Shown here piece by piece: positions 1-7,559 of a stretch of DNA of 38,620 nt. Where the stretch lies: positions 31,268-69,887 of the forward strand of contig PHFL01000008.1 of the NCBI GenBank assembly GCA_002794105.1. The letters are read 5' to 3'. Position numbers and translations under genes: made by a program. Within the stretch, counting starts at the first letter, position 1. Each line of letters begins with the position of its first letter. The notes under the pieces were generated by a model. That model saw nothing but the letters and a program-made list of their open reading frames with translations, searched no databases and was not told the origin of the DNA. The DNA is from Candidatus Thermochlorobacter aerophilus. GTDB taxonomy: Bacteria; Bacteroidota; Chlorobiia; Chlorobiales; Thermochlorobacteraceae.

Positions 1-47
1 GCAGTGAAAGCAAAGTGCGCAAGTGTGACTGGCATCGAAGAAGCAAG

Positions 48-554
48 TCAGAAGATAGGGCTTTGCCATGAGCGATGTTGCGAGCGCACAGCACAAACAA
101 CTTCGGCAGAATCAATGCGGTAGAACGCCACAGACAGTGATGAATCCATACGCAAGGCTTGCCAAGCGCTTTCAGCAATTGGATAGTTGCGATTAGGGTA
201 GTTGCTGTTTTGCGCTTCGAGTTCATCACCAGTTTGAAGAGAAATCACGGAAATGCGGATAAGGTCAGGGTGCGTGCCGATTTGGTCTCGGAGTGCGGTT
301 TCGAACTGCGTGGGGCGAGTCGAGAATGTCGTTGCAAGGTACCTTGCAATGCCAAACCAGTTACTGAATTCATGGTCAGCCGATTGGATGGCATAGTGTA
401 GTTGTTCGCTCACGATGGTTGTGCGCTCGGTGAGCAAGGCTTGGTCGTATTGCGGACGCACAAATACATAAACCACTGCAAGCGACACAGCAAGCAAAAG
501 CGAAGAAAGCAAAAAAAAACTTGTGCGAAGCGAAAGGCGCGAAAACATGTTCAC
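48..554 (-). CDS. N-terminal part of a membrane-anchored sensor protein (truncated or frameshifted)
   Basis: The 168 residues begin with a short basic stretch and one strong transmembrane helix at about residues 12-33 (FFLLSSLLLAVSLAVVYVFV). About 130 residues of mixed alpha/beta character follow, which would lie outside the membrane. This is the usual front half of a receptor such as a histidine kinase, cyclase or SpoIIE-type phosphatase. No second helix and no output domain follow, because a TGA stop occurs 47 bases from the window edge. Either the gene is genuinely short, or a frameshift near the edge separates it from an output domain outside the window. The start is GTG at 552-554, or the ATG two codons on; no clear Shine-Dalgarno is visible. 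It lies downstream of the BLUF gene on the same strand with a 93-base gap. I do not recognise the family. Confidence 0.5.
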   Translation of the reverse strand: MNMFSRLSLRTSFFLLSSLLLAVSLAVVYVFVRPQYDQALLTERTTIVSEQLHYAIQSADHEFSNWFGIARYLATTFSTRPTQFETALRDQIGTHPDLIRISVISLQTGDELEAQNSNYPNRNYPIAESAWQALRMDSSLSVAFYRIDSAEVVCAVRSQHRSWQSPIF

Positions 555-647
555 CGGATTGTGTTTGGTGTGTTGAAGCGACTCAGCACATCAGCTTGCT
601 ACACAAAAATAGCAAGAAGATTTTGCTTGCAAAAAGAGATGCCATCT

Positions 648-1085
648 CTAAGTTGTTGGCACAGCATGCTTTTTGCGCTCCAGCAATCGGCGAAGAAGTT
701 CTACACATACCTCGCCGTCTAAACTTAGTGGGTCAAATGACAGGTCGCCACTGTACTTGATGTATTCGGGGAAAAAGTCCCGTGAAGTAGGAAAAAATGC
801 AAGCGACATATTCCAGCCTTCAAACTCGCGCTTGCTTACGCGTGAGAAGTAGATGAGATTGACGTTCTTGTGTCGCTTATCTTGCAGAATGGTGTCAAAG
901 AGCTTATTGACTGGGCGAATGCCCCCTTCAAGCACTTGTAAAAATTTGCCTTCGCAGTAAAGCAAAGCTCCTGAAATCAAAAGCGTGGCATTTTTGATAC
1001 TGGCTTTCTCGGCAATGGACTTGACATCCTGAAGGGTAAGATTTTCCGCCGCTTCGCTGTAATAGACTAAACGATAAAGTTGCAT
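648..1085 (-). CDS. BLUF-domain blue-light photoreceptor (short, PixD-like)
   Basis: A stand-alone BLUF (sensor of blue light using FAD) protein of 145 residues. The flavin-pocket signature is complete: the opening LYRLVYYSEA carries the photoactive Tyr (Tyr8 when counted from the ATG), an Asn precedes the ISGALLY strand, FLQVLEG carries the essential Gln, and FEGWNM carries the semiconserved Trp and Met. In short BLUF proteins such as PixD, light rearranges the Gln/Tyr hydrogen bonds and alters binding to partner proteins. About 50 C-terminal residues form the usual capping helices, with no output enzyme attached. I chose ATG 1083-1085. The upstream TTG would add only MLNSNSNT from a small TTAGAG repeat, and MQLYRLVYY matches how family members begin. 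It is followed on the same strand by the truncated sensor and preceded by the DegV gene, so a signalling partner may be nearby (inference). Confidence 0.9.
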   Translation of the reverse strand: MQLYRLVYYSEAAENLTLQDVKSIAEKASIKNATLLISGALLYCEGKFLQVLEGGIRPVNKLFDTILQDKRHKNVNLIYFSRVSKREFEGWNMSLAFFPTSRDFFPEYIKYSGDLSFDPLSLDGEVCVELLRRLLERKKHAVPTT

Positions 1086-1286
1086 GGTGTTAGAGTTAGA
1101 GTTAAGCAATGTTTAACGCTAATGTGCAATGTCAAGTTTCTCGCTGCGCTCCCGCTCGAGTTCGTCTGCTGAACGCTTATGACTTTGTAGAGATGACGGT
1201 TGTTTCTGCACGCAGTTGCTGTGCTTTCTATGTTTGAGGGCAATTTTTACGGGGAACTTGTGTTACGGCTCAACAGGGCGATGCAG

Positions 1287-2231
1287 TTACTTAATCTCTG
1301 CAAGGTCGGTTACGCTGATGTCATCGTTGATGATGCTCATTCCTATGGCATTTGGTCCGAGGTATCGGGCTAAGGTGGGGTTCATGGTGCCAATTACTGA
1401 GCCCAGTCCCATGCTAGCTAGCTCTGTTTTTGCTTGTAGTACTGCGCTGATTTCATCTAACTTGTTCGTGTTTCCGCTAAAGACAAACCCTACTTTTTCG
1501 TAGGAGCGTCTTTCCTGCAGTTGTGTAAGTAGCCGTTTGCTGGCTTCAGCAATTGCTGCGTCGTAGCCTTTTACTTTTTCGAGCAACTTAAACTGCCCTT
1601 TGTGAATCATGGCAATAGGCTTTTGGTCTGTAAAGGTGGCAATACCTGCTTCCAAAAGAGAAATTTTGGTAATCTCTTTAGCTGCTCGCAGGTAGGCAGG
1701 TTCGCTCGGTATGGCATAGAAAAAAATCTGTTCTGCTAATTTTTCCAGTGCGTTTGAAAGTCTGCGAAATGATACCTGCCGTGTAATTATTTCGGCTGCA
1801 CGCAAAACAATCAGTCCTGTTCCAATAGAAGTAACCTGCGAATCAATCACAGATACCTGAAATGGTATTCCTATATTCTTTTGATTTCGCATTTTCTTGA
1901 TACTGTCCTTTGCTTGCAATGCCGCTGCACGGGCATTTTTGACAGTATCGCTTAGCCGACTCGACTCATGGATGGAGAGCACTGCATCAGCTTCCAAGCA
2001 GATTTTTTTATAGACTTGCACAAATTCATCGACGGTTGGTGCCTCAAATCGGGCTTGTTCCTTTCCATTCAACAGTTGCTTGTAGTAATCACTGCGGTCG
2101 AAGTCATACCGATTATCGTAGCTGACTTTACCTTGCATGATAACACGCAAGGGCACTTCGCGGATGTTGTACTGGAAGATAAGGTCTTGCGGCAAATCAC
2201 ATGTAGAATCCGTAACGATTGCAATTCTCAT
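1287..2231 (-). CDS. DegV family fatty-acid-binding protein
   Basis: A 314-residue protein with both halves of the DegV fold. The N-terminus IAIVTDSTCDLP is the canonical DegV opening. The middle block SIHESSRLSDTVKNA corresponds to the SSxLSGTxxxA lipid-headgroup loop, with some drift. DSQVTSIGTGLIVLRAAE is the following conserved helix, and the C-terminal GTMNPTLARYLGPNAIGM corresponds to the hxGPGxxG-type end. Characterised members (FakB) bind a fatty acid for phosphorylation by FakA; no FakA-like DhaK gene is visible here, so that role is unproven. The length is slightly above the usual 280-290. It lies between the response regulators and the BLUF gene on the same strand. The 80-base gap to the first response regulator makes co-transcription plausible. 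Confidence 0.85.
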   Translation of the reverse strand: MRIAIVTDSTCDLPQDLIFQYNIREVPLRVIMQGKVSYDNRYDFDRSDYYKQLLNGKEQARFEAPTVDEFVQVYKKICLEADAVLSIHESSRLSDTVKNARAAALQAKDSIKKMRNQKNIGIPFQVSVIDSQVTSIGTGLIVLRAAEIITRQVSFRRLSNALEKLAEQIFFYAIPSEPAYLRAAKEITKISLLEAGIATFTDQKPIAMIHKGQFKLLEKVKGYDAAIAEASKRLLTQLQERRSYEKVGFVFSGNTNKLDEISAVLQAKTELASMGLGSVIGTMNPTLARYLGPNAIGMSIINDDISVTDLAEIK

Positions 2232-2311
2232 ACTTTCTTGGTTTCCACTGGCTTGTTTGGTCTGTTGAGTAGGTTTTATCTATTCGTGCAGATGATACAT
2301 CTCAGAGGCAA

Positions 2312-2671
2312 CTAACACTTTAGGAGCTTTTTTATAGTGCTACGCAGCTCTGTAGTATCGATGGGTTTTACAATGAAGGCGGCTGCTCCTATTCCCAGTG
2401 CATTTTTAATTAGAGTGGCATCGTTCATTGCACTTATCATCACAATAGGAGGCAAGGTTGCTCTTCCCAGTGTCGCTCTCATAAAATCACCACCGCTCCC
2501 TTTCGGCATCAGAATGTCGAGCAAGACAAGGTCGTAGTGATGTCTATATATCTCGTCCAGTGCATCACAGCCGTTGTAGACACTGTGTATTTGTATGTCG
2601 TAATCCTTTAGTGCAGCTTTGATGAGAAGATGCACCTCTTCTTCATCATCAGCGACAAGAATTTTGTGCAT
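2312..2671 (-). CDS. Single-domain response regulator (CheY-like receiver)
   Basis: A stand-alone receiver domain of 119 residues with all phosphorylation landmarks: the acidic pocket Asp8-Asp9-Glu10 (VADDEEE), the phosphoacceptor Asp52 (LVLLDILMP), Ser80 (IVMISAM) and Lys102 (FIVKPID). There is no output domain, so it should act by binding a partner or by passing phosphate in a relay. It sits 43 bases downstream of the second receiver protein on the same strand, and the two are clearly related (both have the SVYNG, MISAM/LSSMADTSLI-type and IxKP segments), suggesting a local duplication. No histidine kinase is adjacent; the nearest in the window are the TPR kinases near 22.7-26.3 kb. Confidence 0.9.
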   Translation of the reverse strand: MHKILVADDEEEVHLLIKAALKDYDIQIHSVYNGCDALDEIYRHHYDLVLLDILMPKGSGGDFMRATLGRATLPPIVMISAMNDATLIKNALGIGAAAFIVKPIDTTELRSTIKKLLKC

Positions 2672-2714
2672 ACCTGTTTTAACACATGCGACAAGTTTAC
2701 ACCTTCCCGCCCAC

Positions 2715-3335
2715 TTACGGGGTTGAGTTATTGTCCACAGTGTTACCCGTTACGAGGCTGACATTAAGAAATTTCGAGCGCTTTGCGGCCTCGAGTGCTT
2801 CCAATCCCGACAGACCTGCAAACTGGATTTGCTTGAGTTTACCTTCTTCGTAGTACATCACACCTGTATTTCTACCATCGTCTAAGAGTAGCTTACCAGT
2901 GATTTTCATCATGGTCATTTCCCCCATGTAGCTCGAAAGTGAGCGTTGCACAATTGGGTTGCCTGATTCATCAAGATGCAGAATTCCATAGACAGTTTTG
3001 CGAATTCGAGCTGGTTCTGCTGGCTTGATGATGTAGTCTGCCACACCGGCACTAAGACACTTGACAATCAAACTCGTGTCTGCCATTGAGCTTAGCACCA
3101 CCACAGGCGGCACCTTGAACTTTGACTGAAATAGCGCCTTGATAAGCTCCACACCATTCATCTCGGGCATTGATAGGTCGGTCAGAATCATATCATAGTC
3201 CATCGTCTCAAATTCCTTGAGTGCATCCTTGCCGTTGTAGACAGACTTGATATTTAGCCATGAGGTTTGCAGAACTGACTGAACATAGTAGTGAATATCT
3301 CGGTCATCATCAGCCAGCAACATCTTTCTAATCAT
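2715..3335 (-). CDS. Response regulator with C-terminal PATAN/DUF4388-like domain
   Basis: A 206-residue two-domain protein. Residues 1-120 are a receiver with acidic pocket Asp9-Asp11, phosphoacceptor Asp53 (MILTDLSMP), Ser82/83 (VVLSSM) and Lys104 (YIIKP). Residues about 133-190 (MTMMKITGKLLLDDG, then VMYYEEGKLKQIQFAG, then GLEALEAA) have the rhythm of the DUF4388/PATAN domain: a short beta hairpin with a glycine turn, then a small helix. That domain is common in gliding, type IV pilus and predatory-bacterium signalling proteins and is thought to mediate protein contacts. The domain assignment is by pattern only and is moderately confident. It is probably the first gene of the leftward signalling cluster, divergent from ETF-QO. 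Confidence 0.8.
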   Translation of the reverse strand: MIRKMLLADDDRDIHYYVQSVLQTSWLNIKSVYNGKDALKEFETMDYDMILTDLSMPEMNGVELIKALFQSKFKVPPVVVLSSMADTSLIVKCLSAGVADYIIKPAEPARIRKTVYGILHLDESGNPIVQRSLSSYMGEMTMMKITGKLLLDDGRNTGVMYYEEGKLKQIQFAGLSGLEALEAAKRSKFLNVSLVTGNTVDNNSTP

Positions 3336-3368
3336 GTACGGTGACAGGCTTGCGGTTATGAAAAGCTT

Positions 3369-3434
3369 TTGAGCAGAAATATAAAAAAGTTATGATAAAT
3401 CTTTTTTTAAAGCCCATATCTGTTTCTATCTTTA
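3369..3434 (+). promoter_or_regulatory. Candidate promoter elements upstream of ETF-QO
   Basis: Two overlapping possibilities lie in the AT-rich 142-base divergent region. One is sigma70-like: TTGAGC at 3369-3374 and TATGAT at 3391-3396 with a 16-base spacer. The other is a Bacteroidota-type -7 box, TATCTTTA at 3427-3434, with a T-rich stretch about 21 bases upstream. The second would give a leader of about 40 bases. I cannot decide between them from sequence. Confidence 0.35.
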
Positions 3435-3477
3435 CATTTTTGGGAACAGTCATCAATTTCAATTTTCCTCAACAGCT

Positions 3478-5178
3478 ATGGCAGACTTAGACATCCAGCG
3501 CGAGACGCTTGAGATGGATGTGCTGTTTGTTGGTGCTGGTCCAGCAAACCTTAGCGCAGCAATCCATCTTCAGAATCTCATTGCTGCCCATAATGCACAG
3601 TCAGACTCGAAATTAGAACCGCAAATTGCCATTCTTGAAAAGGGTCAGCGTGTGGGTGACCATCTGCTCTCAGGCGCAATTTTAGACCCTATTGCCTTAC
3701 GCGAGCTGGTGCCTGATTTCAAAGACCAAGGGTGCCCGATTGAAGCTGAGGTTACTGCAGAGTCGCTTTATTTTCTTACTCGTAGGTTTCATTTTCGGTT
3801 CCCTCTTGTGCCCCCTCCGATGCAAAATCATGGCAATTATATCATCTCGCTCAACAAGTTCGGGGCATGGCTGGGCAAACTTGCCGAAGAGCGCGGGGTC
3901 AATATCTTCACAGGTTTTGCAGGCGCAGCGATGCTCCTTGATGGCCAAAAAGTCGTTGGTGTACGCACCGATGATAAAGGCTTAGACAAGCACGGGCGAC
4001 CCAAGCCTAATTTTGAGCCGGGTATGAATATTCGCGCCAAAGTTACTGTCTTGGGCGAAGGTCCACGTGGCTCGCTGACAAAAGAAATTGTACGCCGACT
4101 TAATCTTGACTCTGGCTGTAACCCTCAATCGTATGAGACAGGCGTCAAGGAACTCTGGGAAATTCCTGCTGGGCGCATCAAGAAAGGCACTGTGATTCAC
4201 ACCATAGGCTTTCCATTGCCTGCAGATATCTATGGCGGCAGTTGGATTTACGCCATGAGCGATACCCTACTCTCTGTCGGTTTCGTTACAGCCCTCGATG
4301 CCGAAGACCCTACAAACGACCCGCATTTTAATCTGCAGAAGTTCAAAACCCATCCTTTTGTGCGCCGCCTACTTGAGGGCGGTAAAATGGTCGGCTATGG
4401 TGCCAAAACCATCTCAGGTGGCGGTTACTTTTCCATGCCACGCCTATACGCAGATGGACTACTGCTTACTGGTGAATCAGGCGGATTCCTTAACATGATG
4501 CGCCTCAAAGGCATCCACCTTGCTATGAAATCGGGGATGCTGGCTGCCGAAACCATCTTCGAAGCCCTTAAACGCAATGACTTTTCTGCTCAAACGCTCA
4601 AGCTCTACGACGAAAAGTTTCAAGCCTCATGGGCAAAAAAAGAGCTCTATCGCTCTCGCAACTTCCGGCAAGCCTTCAACTACGGACTTTACTTTGGCAT
4701 GATACGCGCTGGGGCACAAATGCTTCTGGGCGGCAAAATTCTCAAAGACCGCTTGCCGCTTGAGGCTGACCATACTCACATGGCGCGCTTTTCAAGAGTG
4801 TGGCGCGAAAAATACTTGCGCGAGAAAGCAAACTTTAAGTTCGACGGCAAACTTACTTTCGACAAGCTCAGCGATGTTTATGAATCCCGAACTACACACG
4901 AAGAAAATCAGCCCTGTCATCTCTATATCCGCCCCGAAGTGATTGCAGACATCTGCAACACAAAGTGCATCACCGAATACGGCAACCCTTGTCAGCATTT
5001 CTGCCCAGCTAATGTTTATGAAATGGTTTCCACTAACGACTTGATGGGGACGAAGAAACTTCACATCAATGCCTCTAACTGTGTGCATTGCAAAACCTGC
5101 GACATTGCTGACCCCTATCAAGCTATTACTTGGAAAGTGCCAGAAGGTGGTGGCGGACCTGTCTACACAAACGGATAG
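3478..5178 (+). CDS. Electron transfer flavoprotein:ubiquinone oxidoreductase (ETF-QO)
   Basis: At 566 residues this is the usual size for ETF-QO, the monotopic inner-membrane enzyme that takes electrons from reduced ETF (from fatty- and amino-acid dehydrogenases) and passes them to quinone. The FAD dinucleotide-binding loop is VLFVGAGPANLSAA near residues 15-28, followed by the LEKGQRVGDHLLSGA block typical of the family. Segments such as GGGYFSMPRLYADGLLLTGESGGFLNM form the second FAD contact. The C-terminus carries the 4Fe-4S ferredoxin module: FCPANVYE supplies one Cys and NCVHCKTCDIADP supplies the CxxCxxC. No etfAB genes are next to it. Its presence implies respiratory fatty-acid or amino-acid oxidation. 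It begins a rightward unit with the small membrane gene 18 bases downstream. Confidence 0.97.
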   Translation: MADLDIQRETLEMDVLFVGAGPANLSAAIHLQNLIAAHNAQSDSKLEPQIAILEKGQRVGDHLLSGAILDPIALRELVPDFKDQGCPIEAEVTAESLYFLTRRFHFRFPLVPPPMQNHGNYIISLNKFGAWLGKLAEERGVNIFTGFAGAAMLLDGQKVVGVRTDDKGLDKHGRPKPNFEPGMNIRAKVTVLGEGPRGSLTKEIVRRLNLDSGCNPQSYETGVKELWEIPAGRIKKGTVIHTIGFPLPADIYGGSWIYAMSDTLLSVGFVTALDAEDPTNDPHFNLQKFKTHPFVRRLLEGGKMVGYGAKTISGGGYFSMPRLYADGLLLTGESGGFLNMMRLKGIHLAMKSGMLAAETIFEALKRNDFSAQTLKLYDEKFQASWAKKELYRSRNFRQAFNYGLYFGMIRAGAQMLLGGKILKDRLPLEADHTHMARFSRVWREKYLREKANFKFDGKLTFDKLSDVYESRTTHEENQPCHLYIRPEVIADICNTKCITEYGNPCQHFCPANVYEMVSTNDLMGTKKLHINASNCVHCKTCDIADPYQAITWKVPEGGGGPVYTNG

Positions 5179-5196
5179 CGTAACCGTACAAGAACT

Positions 5197-5361
5197 ATGG
5201 ATACCTTGAACAGTTCAACCGCCGAGGTAACTATCTCGTTCTATGCATGGCTACGTGCTTTTCTGCTCTCGCCCGGTGTGCTTTTTACCTTGTTATACTT
5301 TTTAGTACGCCTATTGCAAGACAGCTACTTTTCGTGGCTGGTAGATTGGGCAATCAAGTAA
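5197..5361 (+). CDS. Small single-span membrane protein downstream of ETF-QO
   Basis: An ATG-started 54-codon frame begins 18 bases after the ETF-QO stop and ends with TAA. The product starts MDTLNSSTAEVTISFY, then has a hydrophobic segment of about 21 residues (FLLSPGVLFTLLYFLVRLL), then an aromatic tail DSYFSWLVDWAIK. Its position in the same direction with almost no gap, plus clean transmembrane character, argues that it is real, although it is short and has only a weak ribosome site. I do not recognise a family. A role near the membrane-attached ETF-QO is inference from position only. Confidence 0.5.
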   Translation: MDTLNSSTAEVTISFYAWLRAFLLSPGVLFTLLYFLVRLLQDSYFSWLVDWAIK

Positions 5362-5462
5362 ACTGAAACATATTCGCTTTAAGCAAGGTAAGAACTTGTT
5401 AGAACCTTAGGTACAACTTAAATTTTTTAGAGTGGATTTGTTATCCATAACATCACTTACAA

Positions 5463-6389
5463 ATGCGGCACACTTTACGCTTTTCTTTTTCTGAACTTAG
5501 ATTTATCCTGCTTTTTCTTGCTGCCGCTCTTTCTTTTCTGAAAGCTGCACAGTCACAAGTTCCTGTCTCACATTATGCGGTGCCTCTTACGACCGAAAAA
5601 TCACTTTCTGTTCAGCTTGAATTAGGCACACTTAAACTTCAACTGGGCTCACAGCCCACTCGCCATGCTTTTGAGTATGAATTCCACTCTCCCGATACCG
5701 CCAGCCTGATTTTGGATTATGCTGTTCGCGACAATGTGGGCTATCTTTCTCTGCATCATAAAGAGGTTAGCGAAGAGCCGCGTCGGCGCCGCATCCGTCT
5801 TGACTGGCGCTCACTTTTTGGCGGCGATGAACCAGAAGAGGACACGCTTCGGCGGTCTCGCCTGAAACTTCTGCTTCCATCTGAAATTCCCATCAGTTTT
5901 GACTTTTCTATCGGTGCTGGATACAATGACTTAGATATGTCGGGCTTGAAAGTCTCTGACCTCAGTCTGACTGCTGGCGCTTGTGCTACGAAATTGCGCT
6001 TCAGCGTTCCCAACCCGATTCCTATGAAAAAACTCCGCATCTCGGCTGGGGCATCCAAGCTGACTGTGGAAGGGCTCGGCAATGCCAATTTCGAGGAAAT
6101 GGAATTCAATGGCGGCGCTTCTGACGTTATACTGGATTTCAGTGGTCGCGAAATTCGCTCTTCAAAAGTGAACATCTCCATTGGCGCAGGCTCCGTTCGC
6201 ATCCTCCTGCCAAAGCACGCTGGCGTGAAAATTAAATACAACGATAACTTCTTTTCTTCACTGAAACTCCCTGACGACTTTACACAAGACGGCGACTGGT
6301 TCTACAGCGGTAACTTTTCGCAGGTCAAAGGCGTGCTCGAGATGCATGTCTCCAGTGGCGTCGGTTCAGTGCGCATGCGTTGGAAGTAA
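5463..6389 (+). CDS. Secreted beta-rich protein of the toastrack (DUF4097/LiaF-like) type
   Basis: A 308-residue protein with an N-terminal signal peptide: a hydrophobic core around residues 13-27 and likely cleavage after AQS near residue 31. The rest is beta-rich with a repeated pattern of short strands ending in glycine/alanine and small residues (FSIGAGYNDLDMSGLKVSDLS, LRISAGASKLTVEGL, FNGGASDVILDFSG, ISIGAGSVRILLP). This regular ladder is the hallmark of the toastrack fold found in DUF4097, DUF2154 and the LiaF C-terminus. These proteins are usually envelope-associated and often linked to stress sensing; no enzymatic function is known. A charged insert RRRRIRLDW with a poly-acid loop lies near residues 105-125. 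It ends at the repeat pair, and nothing downstream appears co-transcribed. Confidence 0.6.
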   Translation: MRHTLRFSFSELRFILLFLAAALSFLKAAQSQVPVSHYAVPLTTEKSLSVQLELGTLKLQLGSQPTRHAFEYEFHSPDTASLILDYAVRDNVGYLSLHHKEVSEEPRRRRIRLDWRSLFGGDEPEEDTLRRSRLKLLLPSEIPISFDFSIGAGYNDLDMSGLKVSDLSLTAGACATKLRFSVPNPIPMKKLRISAGASKLTVEGLGNANFEEMEFNGGASDVILDFSGREIRSSKVNISIGAGSVRILLPKHAGVKIKYNDNFFSSLKLPDDFTQDGDWFYSGNFSQVKGVLEMHVSSGVGSVRMRWK

Positions 6390-6403
6390 GCCGAGGACGC
6401 CCC

Positions 6404-6468
6404 TGTCATTCCGAGCAGAGCGAGGAATCCACATCCACTATGAATGCTTCACTTCGTTCAGCATGACA
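6404..6468 (+). repeat. Dispersed palindrome-ended repeat, copy 1
   Basis: A 65-base unit starting TGTCATTCCGAGC, with an inner GCGAGGAATCC and GATGCTTC-like block, and ending TTCAGCATGACA. The outer TGTCAT/ATGACA are inverted. Related copies lie at 6476-6546 and 38505-38564, and a fourth begins at 38609. All are intergenic. Confidence 0.8.
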
Positions 6469-6475
6469 ACCGCAT

Positions 6476-6546
6476 TGTCATTCCGAGCAATAGCGAGGAA
6501 TCCATCGTGGATGCTTCTCTGCGCTTACGCTCCGTTCAGCATGACA
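6476..6546 (+). repeat. Dispersed palindrome-ended repeat, copy 2
   Basis: A 71-base second copy of the same unit in the same orientation, 7 bases after copy 1. It begins TGTCATTCCGAGCAATAGCG and ends CGTTCAGCATGACA. It is somewhat longer in the central GCTTCTCTGCGCTTACGC part. It lies between the convergent ends of the toastrack gene and the CDF exporter, so it may also serve as a hairpin at transcript ends (inference). Confidence 0.8.
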
Positions 6547-6574
6547 AAACCGTAGTGTGCTTACCCACTTTAGT

Positions 6575-7534
6575 TTAGTGGTGATGTGCACATCCCCTGT
6601 GGTCTCTTTTTTCCACGGTTTCCGCCAGCGGGCGATGATTGATTTCAGCCTTTACCCTGAAATTTTCTAACTGCACCGTTACATGCTCAATTTTGAAGCG
6701 CTCCTTGAGCATTTTGTTAATCGCGAGAATCACATGTTCACTGCAATCATACCTATCGACTACAATGTGACAACTCAGCGCATTCACACCAGAAGTGATG
6801 GACCATACATGCAAATCGTGCAAATCCCGCACATGATTTATCTGACGCAATGCTTGCTCTACTTCGTTGATATCCAAGTCTTTTGGCACAGATTCCAACA
6901 GCACATCGACTGATTCTGTAATGATACCCCACGAACTTTTTGCAATCAGCATAGCAATGAGTATGCTGATGATGGGGTCTAAGATGAGCCAGCCTGTCAA
7001 ATAAATTGCGACGGCGCCAACGACCACGCCGACCGAGCCAAGTAAATCGCCAATGACATGTAGGTATGCCGCTCGAACATTGACACTGGTGCGACTGGTT
7101 TTGTGCAACAGTAACGCCGACACCACATTCGCCAACAAGCCTACTGCCCCAAAGCCGAACATTTCCTCGACATGAATACTTTTGGGCTGATTGAGCCGCT
7201 GCACAGCTTCATAGCATACCAAAACCGACATAGCACACAGCAAGACGCCATTTGCTAGCGCTGCTAAAATTTCGACGCGATAGTATCCGTAGGTGCGTTC
7301 TGGCGTCGCTGGCTTTTTGGCAAACCAGACTGCCAACCAGCCTAAGCCCAATGCTAACACGTCGGTTGCCATGTGCCCTGAATCTGCCAGCAGTGCCAGA
7401 CTGCCACTTAGCAACCCTCCAACAAGCTCAATGAGAAAAATCGTTGTGGTAACGAGGGAAGCCAGTCCCAGACTTTGTAGTGCCGATTTTCCTACTTGCA
7501 GTCGCTCCAGATAAATAGCGTGATTGTGTTCCAC
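6575..7534 (-). CDS. Cation diffusion facilitator (CzcD/ZitB-type Zn/Cd exporter)
   Basis: A 319-residue inner-membrane metal/proton antiporter. Six transmembrane helices are readable, and the paired metal-site motifs of the family are intact: ADSGHMATD in helix 2 (His54, Asp58) and HVIGD in helix 5 (His159, Asp163). This His/Asp pattern is the zinc/cadmium type. The cytoplasmic C-terminal domain (from about residue 205) contains DLHDLHVWSITSG, the conserved CDF segment. The tail ends in a small His cluster (GCAHHH), and the N-terminus carries HNH. It runs leftward, 25 bases after the asparaginase gene on the same strand. No metal regulator is adjacent. Confidence 0.93.
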   Translation of the reverse strand: MEHNHAIYLERLQVGKSALQSLGLASLVTTTIFLIELVGGLLSGSLALLADSGHMATDVLALGLGWLAVWFAKKPATPERTYGYYRVEILAALANGVLLCAMSVLVCYEAVQRLNQPKSIHVEEMFGFGAVGLLANVVSALLLHKTSRTSVNVRAAYLHVIGDLLGSVGVVVGAVAIYLTGWLILDPIISILIAMLIAKSSWGIITESVDVLLESVPKDLDINEVEQALRQINHVRDLHDLHVWSITSGVNALSCHIVVDRYDCSEHVILAINKMLKERFKIEHVTVQLENFRVKAEINHRPLAETVEKRDHRGCAHHH

Positions 7535-7559
7535 AGGTTCTCTGTCCTTTCTTACTTTT

